Assembly (NCBI GenBank): GCA_945827465.1
Contig: CALZOH010000062.1
Location: 1-14,538, forward strand
DNA: 14,538 nucleotides
Direction: 5' to 3'
From: an uncultured Prevotellaceae bacterium
Lineage (GTDB): Bacteria > Bacteroidota > Bacteroidia > Bacteroidales > Bacteroidaceae
Shown: positions 5,807 through 13,472 of the stretch, piece after piece
Numbering within the stretch: the first letter of the stretch is position 1
Layout: the number at the start of each line of letters is the position of its first letter
Translations under genes and position numbers: made by a program
The notes under the pieces: model-generated
The model's input: only the letters and a program-made list of their open reading frames with translations
Told to the model about the DNA's origin: nothing
Databases searched by the model: none

Positions 5807-7996
5807 CTATCTGATGAAGAGTAATTCGCGGTATTTAGGCAATGTCCACATGCCGTCTTCTACGATTAATTCCAACTTGTCGATGTGATAGCGGATGCTT
5901 TCGAGGAAGGGCATCACCGTGTCGTGATAAAGGATAGCCTTCTCACGTTCGTCAGTTACCTTATTGGCCACCTTGCGAGCCTCAATCATCTTCTGCACAT
6001 TCTCTAAGATAAACGAGTTATGGGTAGATATCTTCTTGATGAGGAATACATTGTTGGCGTTAAGGGCATCAGCTTCTTCGGCAGAGAATGATTCGCGTAT
6101 TTTATGAACATTATCAATGAGCATGCTCTGGTAACGGGTGGAAACTGGGATAATATGATTCATGGCCATATCTCCAAACACGCGTGCTTCGATTTGAATC
6201 TTCTTGGTGAAGGTTTCCCATTTGATTTCGTTGCGTGCCTCCAGCTCGTATTTCTTCATGACGTTCATACTTTCGAACATCTTGATGCTTGATTCGTCTA
6301 AATAACGGTCGTAGATAACCGGACAACTGGTTTCACAATCCAATCCGCGGCGACGGGCTTCTTGTTTCCATTCTTCACTATAACCATTTCCTTCAAAGTG
6401 AATGGGCTTGCAGGTCTTAAGATCTTCTCGCAGAATGGTGAGAATGGCTGTTGTTTGCTCAGTACCGGCTGCAATAAGGGCGTCAACACGATTCTTGAAG
6501 TTGGTTAATGCCTCAGCTACTGCCGTGTTGAGTACAAGCATGGCTGCAGCACAGTTGGCCGAAGAGCCGACAGCTCTGAACTCGAAGCGATTGCCGGTAA
6601 ATGCAAACGGACTGGTGCGGTTACGGTCGGTATTGTCAATGTTGATCTCAGGAATCTCGGGAATATCGAGCTTCAGAGTATGACGTCCCTTGATGGCACC
6701 CAAATCTGTCGGTGTGGCATTCTCTATCTTCTCAAGAATTTCAGAAATCTGTTTGCCTAAGAAGGATGAAATGATGGCGGGAGGTGCTTCGTTAGCTCCT
6801 AAGCGGTGCTGATTGGTGGCCGTGATGATAGAAGCCTTCAATAAACCGTTGTGACGGTAAACGGCCATGAGCGTTTCTACTACGAAAGTGATGAAGCGCA
6901 GACCTCCGTTTTCGTCTTTTCCGGGTGCATGAAGAATGACGCCTTTGTCGGTAGACAATGACCAATTGCAGTGTTTGCCGCTACCGTTAATGCCCTTGAA
7001 AGGTTTCTCGTGAAGGAGGCAACGGAAGCCGTGTTTACGGGCTACCTCGCGAATTAATGACATCAACAGCATGTTGTGATCAACTGCCAAGTTGCATTCT
7101 TCAAATATCGGAGCCAATTCAAATTGGTTGGGCGCAACTTCATTGTGTCGAGTCTTGCATGGAATACCCAATTCGAGTGCTTGAACCTCTAAATCTTTCA
7201 TGAAAGCTGCTACACGGCTGGGAATAGCACCAAAATAATGGTCGTCCATCTGTTGGTTCTTAGCAGAATCGTGTCCCATCAGGGTGCGACCTGTCAAAAC
7301 CAAGTCGGGACGTGCTGCATAAAGGCTTTCATCCACTAAAAAGTATTCTTGTTCCCATCCCAAGTTGGCGTGAACGTGTTCTGTATCGGGATTAAAGTAT
7401 TTGCAAACGGCTGTAGCGGCTTTGTCGACAGCTGCCAATGATTTCTTGAGCGGAGCTTTGTAGTCAAGGGCTTCACCGGTGTATGAAATAAACACGGTAG
7501 GAATCATCAGCGTATCATCGATGATGAAAACGGGTGATGAAGGATCCCATGCCGAATAACCACGGGCTTCGAAGGTGCTGCGAATACCACCACTGGGGAA
7601 AGAGGAGGCATCGGGCTCTTGTTGAACCAATTCTTTTCCACTGAAATTCTCTATCATGCCGCCTTTAAAATCATGTTCGATAAAGGCATCATGTTTTTCA
7701 GCCGTTCCTTCGGTAAGAGGTTGAAACCAGTGGGTACAATGAGTTACTCCATTCTCTATCGCCCATTGTTTCATGCCTTTGGCAACCTCGTCAGCGACTG
7801 AAATATCAAGTAATGTGCCATTGACGATAACGTCACGCAATTTGTTATACACATCCAGCGGTAAATATTTGAACATTTTCTCTTGATTGAAAACGTACTT
7901 GCTGAAATACTTGCTGGGACGTTCACTGGGTCTTTCAACCTCTAATGCTTTCTTGTTGAAAGCTTCTTCTACAACTTTAAACCTTAAGTTTGACAT
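5807..7996 (-). CDS. glnN: Type III glutamine synthetase (GSIII)
   Basis: This cytoplasmic enzyme joins ammonia to glutamate using ATP to make glutamine. At 729 residues it matches the long GSIII/GlnN class typical of Bacteroidales, not the ~470-residue GSI. Visible landmarks are F-P-S-G-G-I-R-x-T-F-E-A-R-G-Y (133-147), the metal and glutamate-binding motif G-W-E-Q-E-Y-F-L-V-D (213-222), R-H-N-E-V-A-P-N-Q-F-E (283-293), the ATP-loop region K-P-F-K-G-I-N-G-S-G-K-H-C-N-W-S (331-346), N-R/H-R-L-G-A-N-E-A-P-P-A-I (395-408), and E-F-R-A-V-G-S-S-A-N-C further on. The start ATG (7994-7996) gives the usual M-S-x-L-R-F N-terminus. The gene follows dapL by 64 bp on the same strand without a recognisable promoter of its own, so it is probably the last gene of a dapF-dapL-glnN transcript. 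A small hairpin (8015-8030) lies in its leader. Codon use and length look ordinary. Confidence 0.96.
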   Translation of the reverse strand: MSNLRFKVVEEAFNKKALEVERPSERPSKYFSKYVFNQEKMFKYLPLDVYNKLRDVIVNGTLLDISVADEVAKGMKQWAIENGVTHCTHWFQPLTEGTAEKHDAFIEHDFKGGMIENFSGKELVQQEPDASSFPSGGIRSTFEARGYSAWDPSSPVFIIDDTLMIPTVFISYTGEALDYKAPLKKSLAAVDKAATAVCKYFNPDTEHVHANLGWEQEYFLVDESLYAARPDLVLTGRTLMGHDSAKNQQMDDHYFGAIPSRVAAFMKDLEVQALELGIPCKTRHNEVAPNQFELAPIFEECNLAVDHNMLLMSLIREVARKHGFRCLLHEKPFKGINGSGKHCNWSLSTDKGVILHAPGKDENGGLRFITFVVETLMAVYRHNGLLKASIITATNQHRLGANEAPPAIISSFLGKQISEILEKIENATPTDLGAIKGRHTLKLDIPEIPEINIDNTDRNRTSPFAFTGNRFEFRAVGSSANCAAAMLVLNTAVAEALTNFKNRVDALIAAGTEQTTAILTILREDLKTCKPIHFEGNGYSEEWKQEARRRGLDCETSCPVIYDRYLDESSIKMFESMNVMKKYELEARNEIKWETFTKKIQIEARVFGDMAMNHIIPVSTRYQSMLIDNVHKIRESFSAEEADALNANNVFLIKKISTHNSFILENVQKMIEARKVANKVTDEREKAILYHDTVMPFLESIRYHIDKLELIVEDGMWTLPKYRELLFIR

Positions 7997-8014
7997 ATAA
8001 ATTAATGTATTATT

Positions 8015-8030
8015 AAGGATCGCAGTCCTT
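8015..8030 (-). promoter_or_regulatory. Small hairpin in the dapL-glnN spacer
   Basis: AAGGA (8015-8019) and TCCTT (8026-8030) form a 5-bp stem with a 6-base loop in the 64-bp gap between the dapL stop and the glnN start. It has no T-run after it on the minus strand, so it is unlikely to be a full terminator. It could affect mRNA processing or partial attenuation before glnN, or be chance. Confidence 0.2.
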
Positions 8031-8060
8031 TGGAGTCGGCTAAATGGGCTTGTCCGGACT

Positions 8061-9287
8061 TTAGATCCAAGTTGATATTCTATACATGGCCTCTATTGAC
8101 TGCTCTCTTGTTCCGAAGGCGGTGAATCTAATGTATCCTTCACCACTGGGACCGAACCCAACGCCCGGAGTACATACGATGTGAACCTCTTGGAGCAGTC
8201 GGTCAAAGAATTCCCAGCTGCTCATACCGTCGGGAGTCTTTACCCAAATGTATGGGGCATTGACGCCACCGATTACTTCGAGTCCACACTTAATAAGAGA
8301 GTTGCGCATAATTTCAGCATTGCGCATATAATAGTCAATGTTAGCTTTTATTTCTTGTTGTCCTTGCGGTGAATAGATGGCTTCAGCTGCTCGTTGCGTG
8401 ATATAACTGGTGCCATTGTATTTCGTACCTTGTCGGCGAGCCCAAAGTCGGTTAAGACGGATGGACTGGTTGTCGGAACTCTGCAAAACCAATTCATTGG
8501 GAATGACGGTATATCCACAGCGCACACCTGTGAATCCGGCTGTCTTTGAAAAACTACGGAACTCAATGGCGCAATGACGAGCTCCTTCGATTTCGTAAAT
8601 GGAGTGTGGAACGTCGTCTTCGCATATAAAAGCCTCGTAAGCGGAATCATAAAGGATAATGCTGCCATTGTCGAGGGCGTATTTTACCCATTCATTGAGT
8701 TGAGAACGGGTGAGTACGGTTCCTGTGGGGTTGTTAGGATAGCAGAGATAAATGATATCAACGTGTTGGTGGGGTAATTCGGGAACAAAATGGTTCTCGC
8801 TGTTGCAGGGGACATAAACAATGTTGCTCCAACCATTGGGCGTAAGATTGCCGGCTCGTCCACACATAACATTTGAATCAATGTAAACCGGATAAATAGG
8901 GTCAGTGACGCAAATGGTATTATCGATGGAGAAAATGTCACCAATATTACCGGTGTCACTTTTAGCACCGTCGTTGATGAATAATTCTTCGGGAAGAATA
9001 TTGATATTTCGAGAAAGATAGTCGTTCTTGATGATAGCTTCCTGTAGAAACGGGTATCCTTGTTCGGGACCGTAACCTCTGAAAGTTTTTTCTTCCTTCA
9101 TTTCATCGGCTGCATTCTTCATGCCTTCAACTACAGCGGGGGGTAAGGGGCGCGTAACGTCGCCAATGCCCATTCTGATGATGTCGATGTTGGGATGATT
9201 GGAAGTAAAGGCCTTTACCTTATTGGCAATATCAATAAATAGGTAATTGGCTTGGAGTTTTAGGAAGTTTTCGTTTAGTTTTGTCAT
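8061..9287 (-). CDS. dapL: LL-diaminopimelate aminotransferase
   Basis: A PLP-dependent class I/II aminotransferase that converts tetrahydrodipicolinate directly to LL-2,6-diaminopimelate with glutamate as amino donor, bypassing the succinylase and acetylase branches of lysine synthesis. The 408-residue length fits DapL. Visible landmarks are I-R-M-G-I-G-D-V-T-R-P-L-P (37-49), R-G-Y-G-P-E-Q-G (70-77), N-D-G-A-K-S-D (105-111), C-Y-P-N-N-P-T-G (182-189), the PLP-contacting D-S-A-Y (214-217), and S-F-S-K-T-A-G-F-T-G-V-R (245-256) with the Schiff-base lysine at 248. The F-T-G-V-R after the lysine is characteristic of DapL rather than a general aspartate aminotransferase. It is 33 bp downstream of dapF, whose product uses its product, so the pair is very likely an operon; glnN follows. 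An alternative name (aspartate aminotransferase) is sometimes assigned to such proteins but fits less well. Confidence 0.94.
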   Translation of the reverse strand: MTKLNENFLKLQANYLFIDIANKVKAFTSNHPNIDIIRMGIGDVTRPLPPAVVEGMKNAADEMKEEKTFRGYGPEQGYPFLQEAIIKNDYLSRNINILPEELFINDGAKSDTGNIGDIFSIDNTICVTDPIYPVYIDSNVMCGRAGNLTPNGWSNIVYVPCNSENHFVPELPHQHVDIIYLCYPNNPTGTVLTRSQLNEWVKYALDNGSIILYDSAYEAFICEDDVPHSIYEIEGARHCAIEFRSFSKTAGFTGVRCGYTVIPNELVLQSSDNQSIRLNRLWARRQGTKYNGTSYITQRAAEAIYSPQGQQEIKANIDYYMRNAEIMRNSLIKCGLEVIGGVNAPYIWVKTPDGMSSWEFFDRLLQEVHIVCTPGVGFGPSGEGYIRFTAFGTREQSIEAMYRISTWI

Positions 9288-9320
9288 AATGATTGTTGGA
9301 ATTTTACTGAAAGGAGTTGG

Positions 9321-10160
9321 TTACAGCTTGATTGTTCCCTCAAATACCGTAGTCGCAGGTCCCGTCATAAAGATGTGACCGTTTTCACTCCATTCAATGG
9401 ATAGTGTTCCACCGTCCATCTTGATGGTGGAGTGGCCGTCATTCAGTCCACACAACTTGGCTGCCACTGCTGTGGCGCAGGCACCCGTTCCGCAAGCCAT
9501 CGTAATGCCTGTGCCACGTTCCCAAACTCGGGTGCGGAGGCTGCCGTCGCTTAAAAGTTGGGCAAATTCGATGTTGCACTTTTGTGGAAACAATGGAAGG
9601 TTTTCTAAGGCAGGTCCTTCGCCGCTCAAATCCACACTTTGTATATCGTCAACGAAGATGACAAAGTGGGGGTTGCCCATTGACACGAATGTGCCGATAT
9701 AGTTGCGGTTGCCAACGCTTACCGTTCCTTCTTTTAAACTACCATCGGGGGTGGCAAGTTGTGTGGGGTCAGCCAAAATGGGTTCGCCCATATCAACTTT
9801 GACTTGATCGACCCGATCTTCGGCATCAGTGTGGAGGTGGAGCAATTTGATGCCTGCAAGGGTTTCAATACTTACTTCTTTGGAATGGGTCATTCCATGG
9901 TCGTAAACATATTTTCCCACGCAGCGAATGCCATTGCCGCACATTCTTCCTTCTGAACCGTCGTTGTTGAACATTCTCATGCTGAAGTCAGCCTTATCAG
10001 AACGGCCGATAAGGATGAGGCCATCGCTGCCGATGCCGGTATGGGGAGCACTCCAACTGATTGCTACTTCTGCAGGATTGGGAAGCTCTTGGCTGATGGT
10101 GTCTACATAAATGTAATCGTTGCCGGCACCGTGCATTTTGGTAAATTGAATGGTCTTCAT
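9321..10160 (-). CDS. dapF: Diaminopimelate epimerase
   Basis: This cofactor-independent epimerase converts LL-diaminopimelate to meso-diaminopimelate, the lysine precursor and peptidoglycan cross-linking residue. The length of 279 residues is normal. The N-terminus K-M-H-G-A-G-N-D-Y (8-16) is the family signature. The two catalytic cysteines are in R-M-C-G-N-G-I-R-C (Cys74) and M-A-C-G-T-G-A-C-A-T (Cys223). Further landmarks are N-N-D-G-S-E (65-70), M-G-N-P-H-F-V (161-167) and W-E-R-G-T-G (213-218). The ATG at 10158-10160 is preceded by GAAGG, a reasonable ribosome site. It is the first gene of the dapF-dapL-glnN run. A CAAATTTGCA on the minus strand (10195-10202 for the core) is one base off the Bacteroidetes -7 consensus, but I see no matching -33 box. 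Confidence 0.96.
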   Translation of the reverse strand: MKTIQFTKMHGAGNDYIYVDTISQELPNPAEVAISWSAPHTGIGSDGLILIGRSDKADFSMRMFNNDGSEGRMCGNGIRCVGKYVYDHGMTHSKEVSIETLAGIKLLHLHTDAEDRVDQVKVDMGEPILADPTQLATPDGSLKEGTVSVGNRNYIGTFVSMGNPHFVIFVDDIQSVDLSGEGPALENLPLFPQKCNIEFAQLLSDGSLRTRVWERGTGITMACGTGACATAVAAKLCGLNDGHSTIKMDGGTLSIEWSENGHIFMTGPATTVFEGTIKL

Positions 10161-10357
10161 CCTTCAAGTCTTGTATTTGATTGTATCTACGATGCAAATT
10201 TGGGGATAATTTCTGAATTTTGCTATATTTTCAGTGAAAAATATTTCAAAAATCAGATTTTTCAAGCCGTTTTCTTTCGATTTGATACTTTTAATGAGGT
10301 TTTAGGATGATTTTGTCGTTTATGGTAGTCAAATTAATGCTTGGTTATAAGACAGGA
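10161..10357. other. 197-bp AT-rich spacer between aguB and dapF
   Basis: No gene is visible. It contains a possible weak -7 box for dapF at 10195-10202 (minus strand) and an AT palindrome, AAAAATC-A-GATTTTT at 10248-10262, flanked by nearly matching TT/AA bases. The palindrome could act as a weak terminator for aguAB or as a protein-binding site. The gap size suggests that aguAB and dapF-dapL-glnN are separate transcripts. Confidence 0.45.
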
Positions 10358-11248
10358 TTATTTCCGAAAGCGTTTCAGAATTTCATCGTAGGCATCGATG
10401 CGACGGTCACGTAAAAATGGCCACCATCTTCTTACTTGTTCTGAGCGATACATGTCAATTTGCACCATCATTTCAGCTTCGCTATCGGTAGGAGCTTTTG
10501 CCAAGACTTCACCTTGAGGTCCGCAGACAAAACTACTTCCCCAAAAGTTGATTCCCTTGGTTTGGCCCGACGGGTCAGGCTCCAGTCCTACACGATTAAC
10601 GGCTATAAGAGGCAATCCATTGGCAATGGCATGTCCACGTTGAACTGTCATCCATGCTTCACGCTGTCGCTCTTGTTCATCAGGGGTATCAGAACTTTCA
10701 AAACCTATAGCAGTGGGGTAGATAAGTATTTCGGCTCCGGCTAAAGTCATCAGTCGGGCTGCTTCAGGATACCATTGATCCCAGCAAACCAATACACCGA
10801 GTTTTCCCAGGCTTGTTTCAATGGGTTGAAAGCCTAAATCGCCCGGAGTGAAGTAGAATTTCTCGTAATAAGCAGGATCGTCGGGGATGTGCATCTTTCG
10901 ATAAGTTCCTGCCATATGACCATCGGTATCAAAAATAACGGCCGTGTTATGGTAAAGCCCTGCACTTCGTTTCTCGAACAAGGATGTGACGAGCACAATT
11001 CCTAATTGCTTTGCCAATTGCGAATAATGGTTACTGGCAGGTCCGGGTATAGGCTCAGCTAAGTCGAAAAGGTCGACTTGTTCTGTTTGGCAGAAATAGA
11101 GCGTCTCATGTAATTCTTGTAATACAATGAGCTGGCATCCTTGATGGGCCAATTGGGTGATTTTTTGTGTGAGGCGTTGGCGGTTGTCGATAGAATCGGC
11201 CGTATTCTGTTGTTGAATGAGGCCTACTTGTAATTGATGGTTGACCAT
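10358..11248 (-). CDS. aguB: N-carbamoylputrescine amidase
   Basis: A nitrilase-superfamily hydrolase that splits N-carbamoylputrescine into putrescine, ammonia and CO2, the last step of the agmatine route. The Glu-Lys-Cys triad is visible: Glu45 in L-Q-E-L-H-E, Lys118 in Y-R-K-M-H-I-P, and Cys155 in V-L-V-C-W-D-Q-W-Y-P-E. The Y-E-K-F-Y-F-T-P-G-D-L-G-F stretch (128-140) and the L-F-E-K-R-x-A-G-L-Y-H-N-T-A segment (90-103) are typical of the AguB branch within the superfamily. The length of 296 residues is normal. It lies 80 bp downstream of aguA on the same strand, with no -7 box visible in that gap, so the two are probably co-transcribed. The adjacent agmatine deiminase makes the substrate assignment much firmer than motif similarity alone would. 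Confidence 0.94.
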   Translation of the reverse strand: MVNHQLQVGLIQQQNTADSIDNRQRLTQKITQLAHQGCQLIVLQELHETLYFCQTEQVDLFDLAEPIPGPASNHYSQLAKQLGIVLVTSLFEKRSAGLYHNTAVIFDTDGHMAGTYRKMHIPDDPAYYEKFYFTPGDLGFQPIETSLGKLGVLVCWDQWYPEAARLMTLAGAEILIYPTAIGFESSDTPDEQERQREAWMTVQRGHAIANGLPLIAVNRVGLEPDPSGQTKGINFWGSSFVCGPQGEVLAKAPTDSEAEMMVQIDMYRSEQVRRWWPFLRDRRIDAYDEILKRFRK

Positions 11249-11328
11249 TATATATAATAAGGAATAATTATTTCAGTTGTTGGATGAATTAAATGGGGTG
11301 GCAGTGAGTTTTGTTTGCTACAACAGGT

Positions 11329-12453
11329 TCATTTGACAATGCCTTTTGGTAGTTGCATCGTAGAACAATGGAGCGAACCGTGTTGACGGATGAGTACATA
11401 ACTATCGATGGGTACTATGGCGCGTTCAGGAAAAACTTCTTGGAGTATTCGGGCTGCTTCTTCATCACAATCGGGTTGTCGATAGGTGGGGAGCAGTACT
11501 TCGTTATTGGTAATAAGAAAATTAGCATAGGTAGCCGGTAATCTTTCGCCGTCTTCTACGATAGGTCGGGGCATAGGAAGTCCTACTAAGTTGTATGGTT
11601 GGTCTTCGAGGGTTCGGAAACTTTTTAGTTCTTCTTCCATCAAGTGTAATTCTTCGTAATGGGAATCGTTGGGATCGTTACAAGAAACGTAGACAATGGT
11701 ATCGTTGGGACAGAAACGTGCCAACGTGTCAATATGACCGTCAGTATCGTCTCCTTCGAGACTTCCGTGGTGAAGCCATAGGATACGCTTCAAGAAAAAA
11801 TCTTTGCAAAGACGTTCTTCAATTTGTTGTTGCGAAAGATGAGGATTCCTATTGGGGTTGAGCAGGCAACAAGACGTTGTGAGCAAAGTGCCACGACCGT
11901 CACTTTCAATAGAACCGCCTTCTAAAATGAAATCATTGCAGTTGGAATAGGTTCCATTGAGCCAATTGGTTTCGCAAAGATGTGCATTGATCTGATTGTC
12001 TTTTTCAGGGGAAAATTTATTTCCCCATCCATTGAAACAAAAGTCCTTGAGTAGCCATTTTCCATCTTGGCGTACACAGATTAAACCGTGATCGCGTGTC
12101 CAAGTATCGTTGGTGGGGCATTCAAATAGGCGAATATGATCTAATGCCTTTGTTGGCAATCTTTTTTTAAGGAGTTCTTCTACAAGTTGTGGCGTGGGAG
12201 TGGCTATGATGAGTTGTTCTTGGCTACTGATGTGGTAGGCCAATCTAATGTAGAATTCTGTAACTTCTTCCAACCAAGGTTTCCAATCAGTTTCGGAGTG
12301 TGGCCAAGTGATTTGAACGCCGCTTTGGGGAAACCATTCTGCCGGAAGCATTGAAGACGTCATTTCAATCGGATTCTCTTTTTTCATACCACCTTTAAGT
12401 TGTAGTGTAGCCTCTGTGATGGTTGTAGTACGAGCTTTCACCAATAGTCCCAT
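11329..12453 (-). CDS. aguA: Agmatine deiminase
   Basis: This enzyme hydrolyses agmatine to N-carbamoylputrescine and ammonia (peptidyl-arginine-deiminase-like fold). Numbering from the first ATG (374 residues), landmarks are L-P-A-E-W-F-P-Q-S-G-V-Q-I-T-W-P-H (36-52), the D-T-W-T-R-D-H-G motif (116-123), L-E-G-G-S-I-E-S-D-G (177-186), D-D-T-D-G-H-I-D (235-242), and the C-terminal H-G-S-L-H-C-S-T-M-Q with the nucleophilic Cys363. The family normally begins only a few residues before P-A-E-W, so about 30 residues here are extra. An internal ATG at 12385-12387, preceded by AAAGGTGG, would give a 352-residue protein of more usual length. The -7 element at 12479-12486 is compatible with either start. 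It is the first gene of aguAB. No arginine decarboxylase is in the window, so the source of agmatine is unknown here. Confidence 0.93.
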   Translation of the reverse strand: MGLLVKARTTTITEATLQLKGGMKKENPIEMTSSMLPAEWFPQSGVQITWPHSETDWKPWLEEVTEFYIRLAYHISSQEQLIIATPTPQLVEELLKKRLPTKALDHIRLFECPTNDTWTRDHGLICVRQDGKWLLKDFCFNGWGNKFSPEKDNQINAHLCETNWLNGTYSNCNDFILEGGSIESDGRGTLLTTSCCLLNPNRNPHLSQQQIEERLCKDFFLKRILWLHHGSLEGDDTDGHIDTLARFCPNDTIVYVSCNDPNDSHYEELHLMEEELKSFRTLEDQPYNLVGLPMPRPIVEDGERLPATYANFLITNNEVLLPTYRQPDCDEEAARILQEVFPERAIVPIDSYVLIRQHGSLHCSTMQLPKGIVK

Positions 12454-12478
12454 TATCTAATTGTTTTTATGATAACTG

Positions 12479-12486
12479 CAAAAATA
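12479..12486 (-). promoter_or_regulatory. Bacteroidetes-type -7 element for aguA-aguB
   Basis: On the minus strand this reads TATTTTTG followed by CA, a perfect TAnnTTTG match, 25 bp before the upstream aguA ATG at 12453. The transcript would start near 12472, leaving a leader of about 19 nt for the long start or about 85 nt for the internal start at 12387. The -33 region has only a T-run and no clean TTTG. Confidence 0.5.
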
Positions 12487-12636
12487 CGGATTTTTATTGG
12501 CCTAAAAGGTATTTTAGGGTGATCTCTGCAGCTGTGTTTCCCTTTTTGAAGTGTTTGATGCGGTTTTGTGGCTTTATCTCTGTTTGCATAAGACAAATAA
12601 TTGTATTGGAAGAGGGTATGTAATGGTAGATTTTCG

Positions 12637-12644
12637 TATTTTTG
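12637..12644 (+). promoter_or_regulatory. Bacteroidetes-type -7 element for the nif3-zinc ribbon operon
   Basis: TATTTTTG followed by CA is a perfect match to the TAnnTTTG consensus and is the same octamer used on the opposite strand for aguA about 150 bp away. Transcription would start near 12651, so the coding start must lie downstream. This argues against a TTG start at 12642 and for the GTG at 12663. No convincing -33 element is seen at the standard distance. Confidence 0.5.
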
Positions 12645-12662
12645 CACCATAAAACCATTGGT

Positions 12663-13472
12663 GTGAAAGTAAAAGATGTAATTAACGCCCTTGAACGTTT
12701 CGCACCTCTACCCCTGCAGGAGGAATATGATAATGCCGGTCTGCAGTTGGGATTGAAAGAGGTGGAAGTATCAGGGGCATTATTGTGTTTGGACGTTACT
12801 GAAGACGTGCTCGCCGAGGCTGTAACCTTAGGGTGTAATATGGTGATCAGTCATCATCCCCTATTGTTTCGTGCCTTGAAAAACATAACCGATGCAACTC
12901 TTTCAGAACGTTGCGTGAGGTATGCTTTAAAGCATGACTTGATCATCTATTCTGCTCATACCAATCTTGACAATGCTGAAGGAGGCGTGAATGCCGAGGC
13001 GGCTCGTCATTTGGGGCTTAAGGACATTCAATTTTTGCAGTCCAATGCTTCCGGTGGTGGAAGTGGAATTTTTGGTGTGCTGGACAAGCCTATGAAATCG
13101 ATTGATTTTTTGCAGCAAGTTAAGTCGGAGTTTGGTGTAGAGTGTTTGCAGCATAATCAACTGCTCTCTCGTCCTATTCATAGAGTTGCCTTTTGTGGTG
13201 GTGCCGGTGATTTTTTGTTGAACAAGGCTATAGCAATGGGTGCAGATGCTTTTATAACAGGTGAAATGCATTATCATCTCTATTTTGGTCATGAAGAGCG
13301 CATTCAGATTGCGGTTCTTGGTCATTATCAAAGTGAGCAATTTACTTCACAACTGCTGCAAAGGATATTGAAGGAGGCACTGCCACAACTGAAAACTCAT
13401 CTGACGCAACTTTCAACCAATCCTATTCATTATTTGAAAGAAACTAATAACGTAATAACCCATTCCATATGA
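12663..13472 (+). CDS. Nif3-like dinuclear metal center protein (DUF34 family), short form
   Basis: A 269-residue member of the Nif3/YbgI/DUF34 family, which forms ring-shaped oligomers and holds two metal ions; its biochemical role is not settled (GTP cyclohydrolase-like and metal-chaperone ideas exist). Metal ligands are visible: His64 and His65 in S-H-H-P-L, Asp103 in H-T-N-L-D, and His221 and Glu225 in G-H-Y-Q-S-E. I chose the GTG at 12663 because the protein then starts M-K-V-K-D-V-I as in relatives, and the upstream TTG at 12642 lies inside the -7 promoter box. Many Bacteroidales relatives, as I recall, are about 360 residues with a PII-like domain inserted in the middle. Here the chain goes directly from the first half to the G-I-F-G-V-L strand (136-140), so the insert is absent. 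The stop overlaps the next gene by 4 bp. Confidence 0.9.
   Translation: MKVKDVINALERFAPLPLQEEYDNAGLQLGLKEVEVSGALLCLDVTEDVLAEAVTLGCNMVISHHPLLFRALKNITDATLSERCVRYALKHDLIIYSAHTNLDNAEGGVNAEAARHLGLKDIQFLQSNASGGGSGIFGVLDKPMKSIDFLQQVKSEFGVECLQHNQLLSRPIHRVAFCGGAGDFLLNKAIAMGADAFITGEMHYHLYFGHEERIQIAVLGHYQSEQFTSQLLQRILKEALPQLKTHLTQLSTNPIHYLKETNNVITHSI

Noticed and set aside
8015..8030. Terminator or riboswitch before glnN
   Set aside because: The stem is only 5 bp without a following U-run on the transcript strand, and the 64-bp gap is too small for a known glutamine or lysine riboswitch.
9288..9320. Separate promoter for dapL
   Set aside because: The gap to dapF is only 33 bp with no TAnnTTTG on the minus strand, so co-transcription is the simpler reading.
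12642..12662. TTG start giving seven extra residues to the Nif3 protein
   Set aside because: The TTG lies inside the -7 promoter box, so it would not be transcribed; the GTG at 12663 restores the usual M-K-V-K-D-V-I start.
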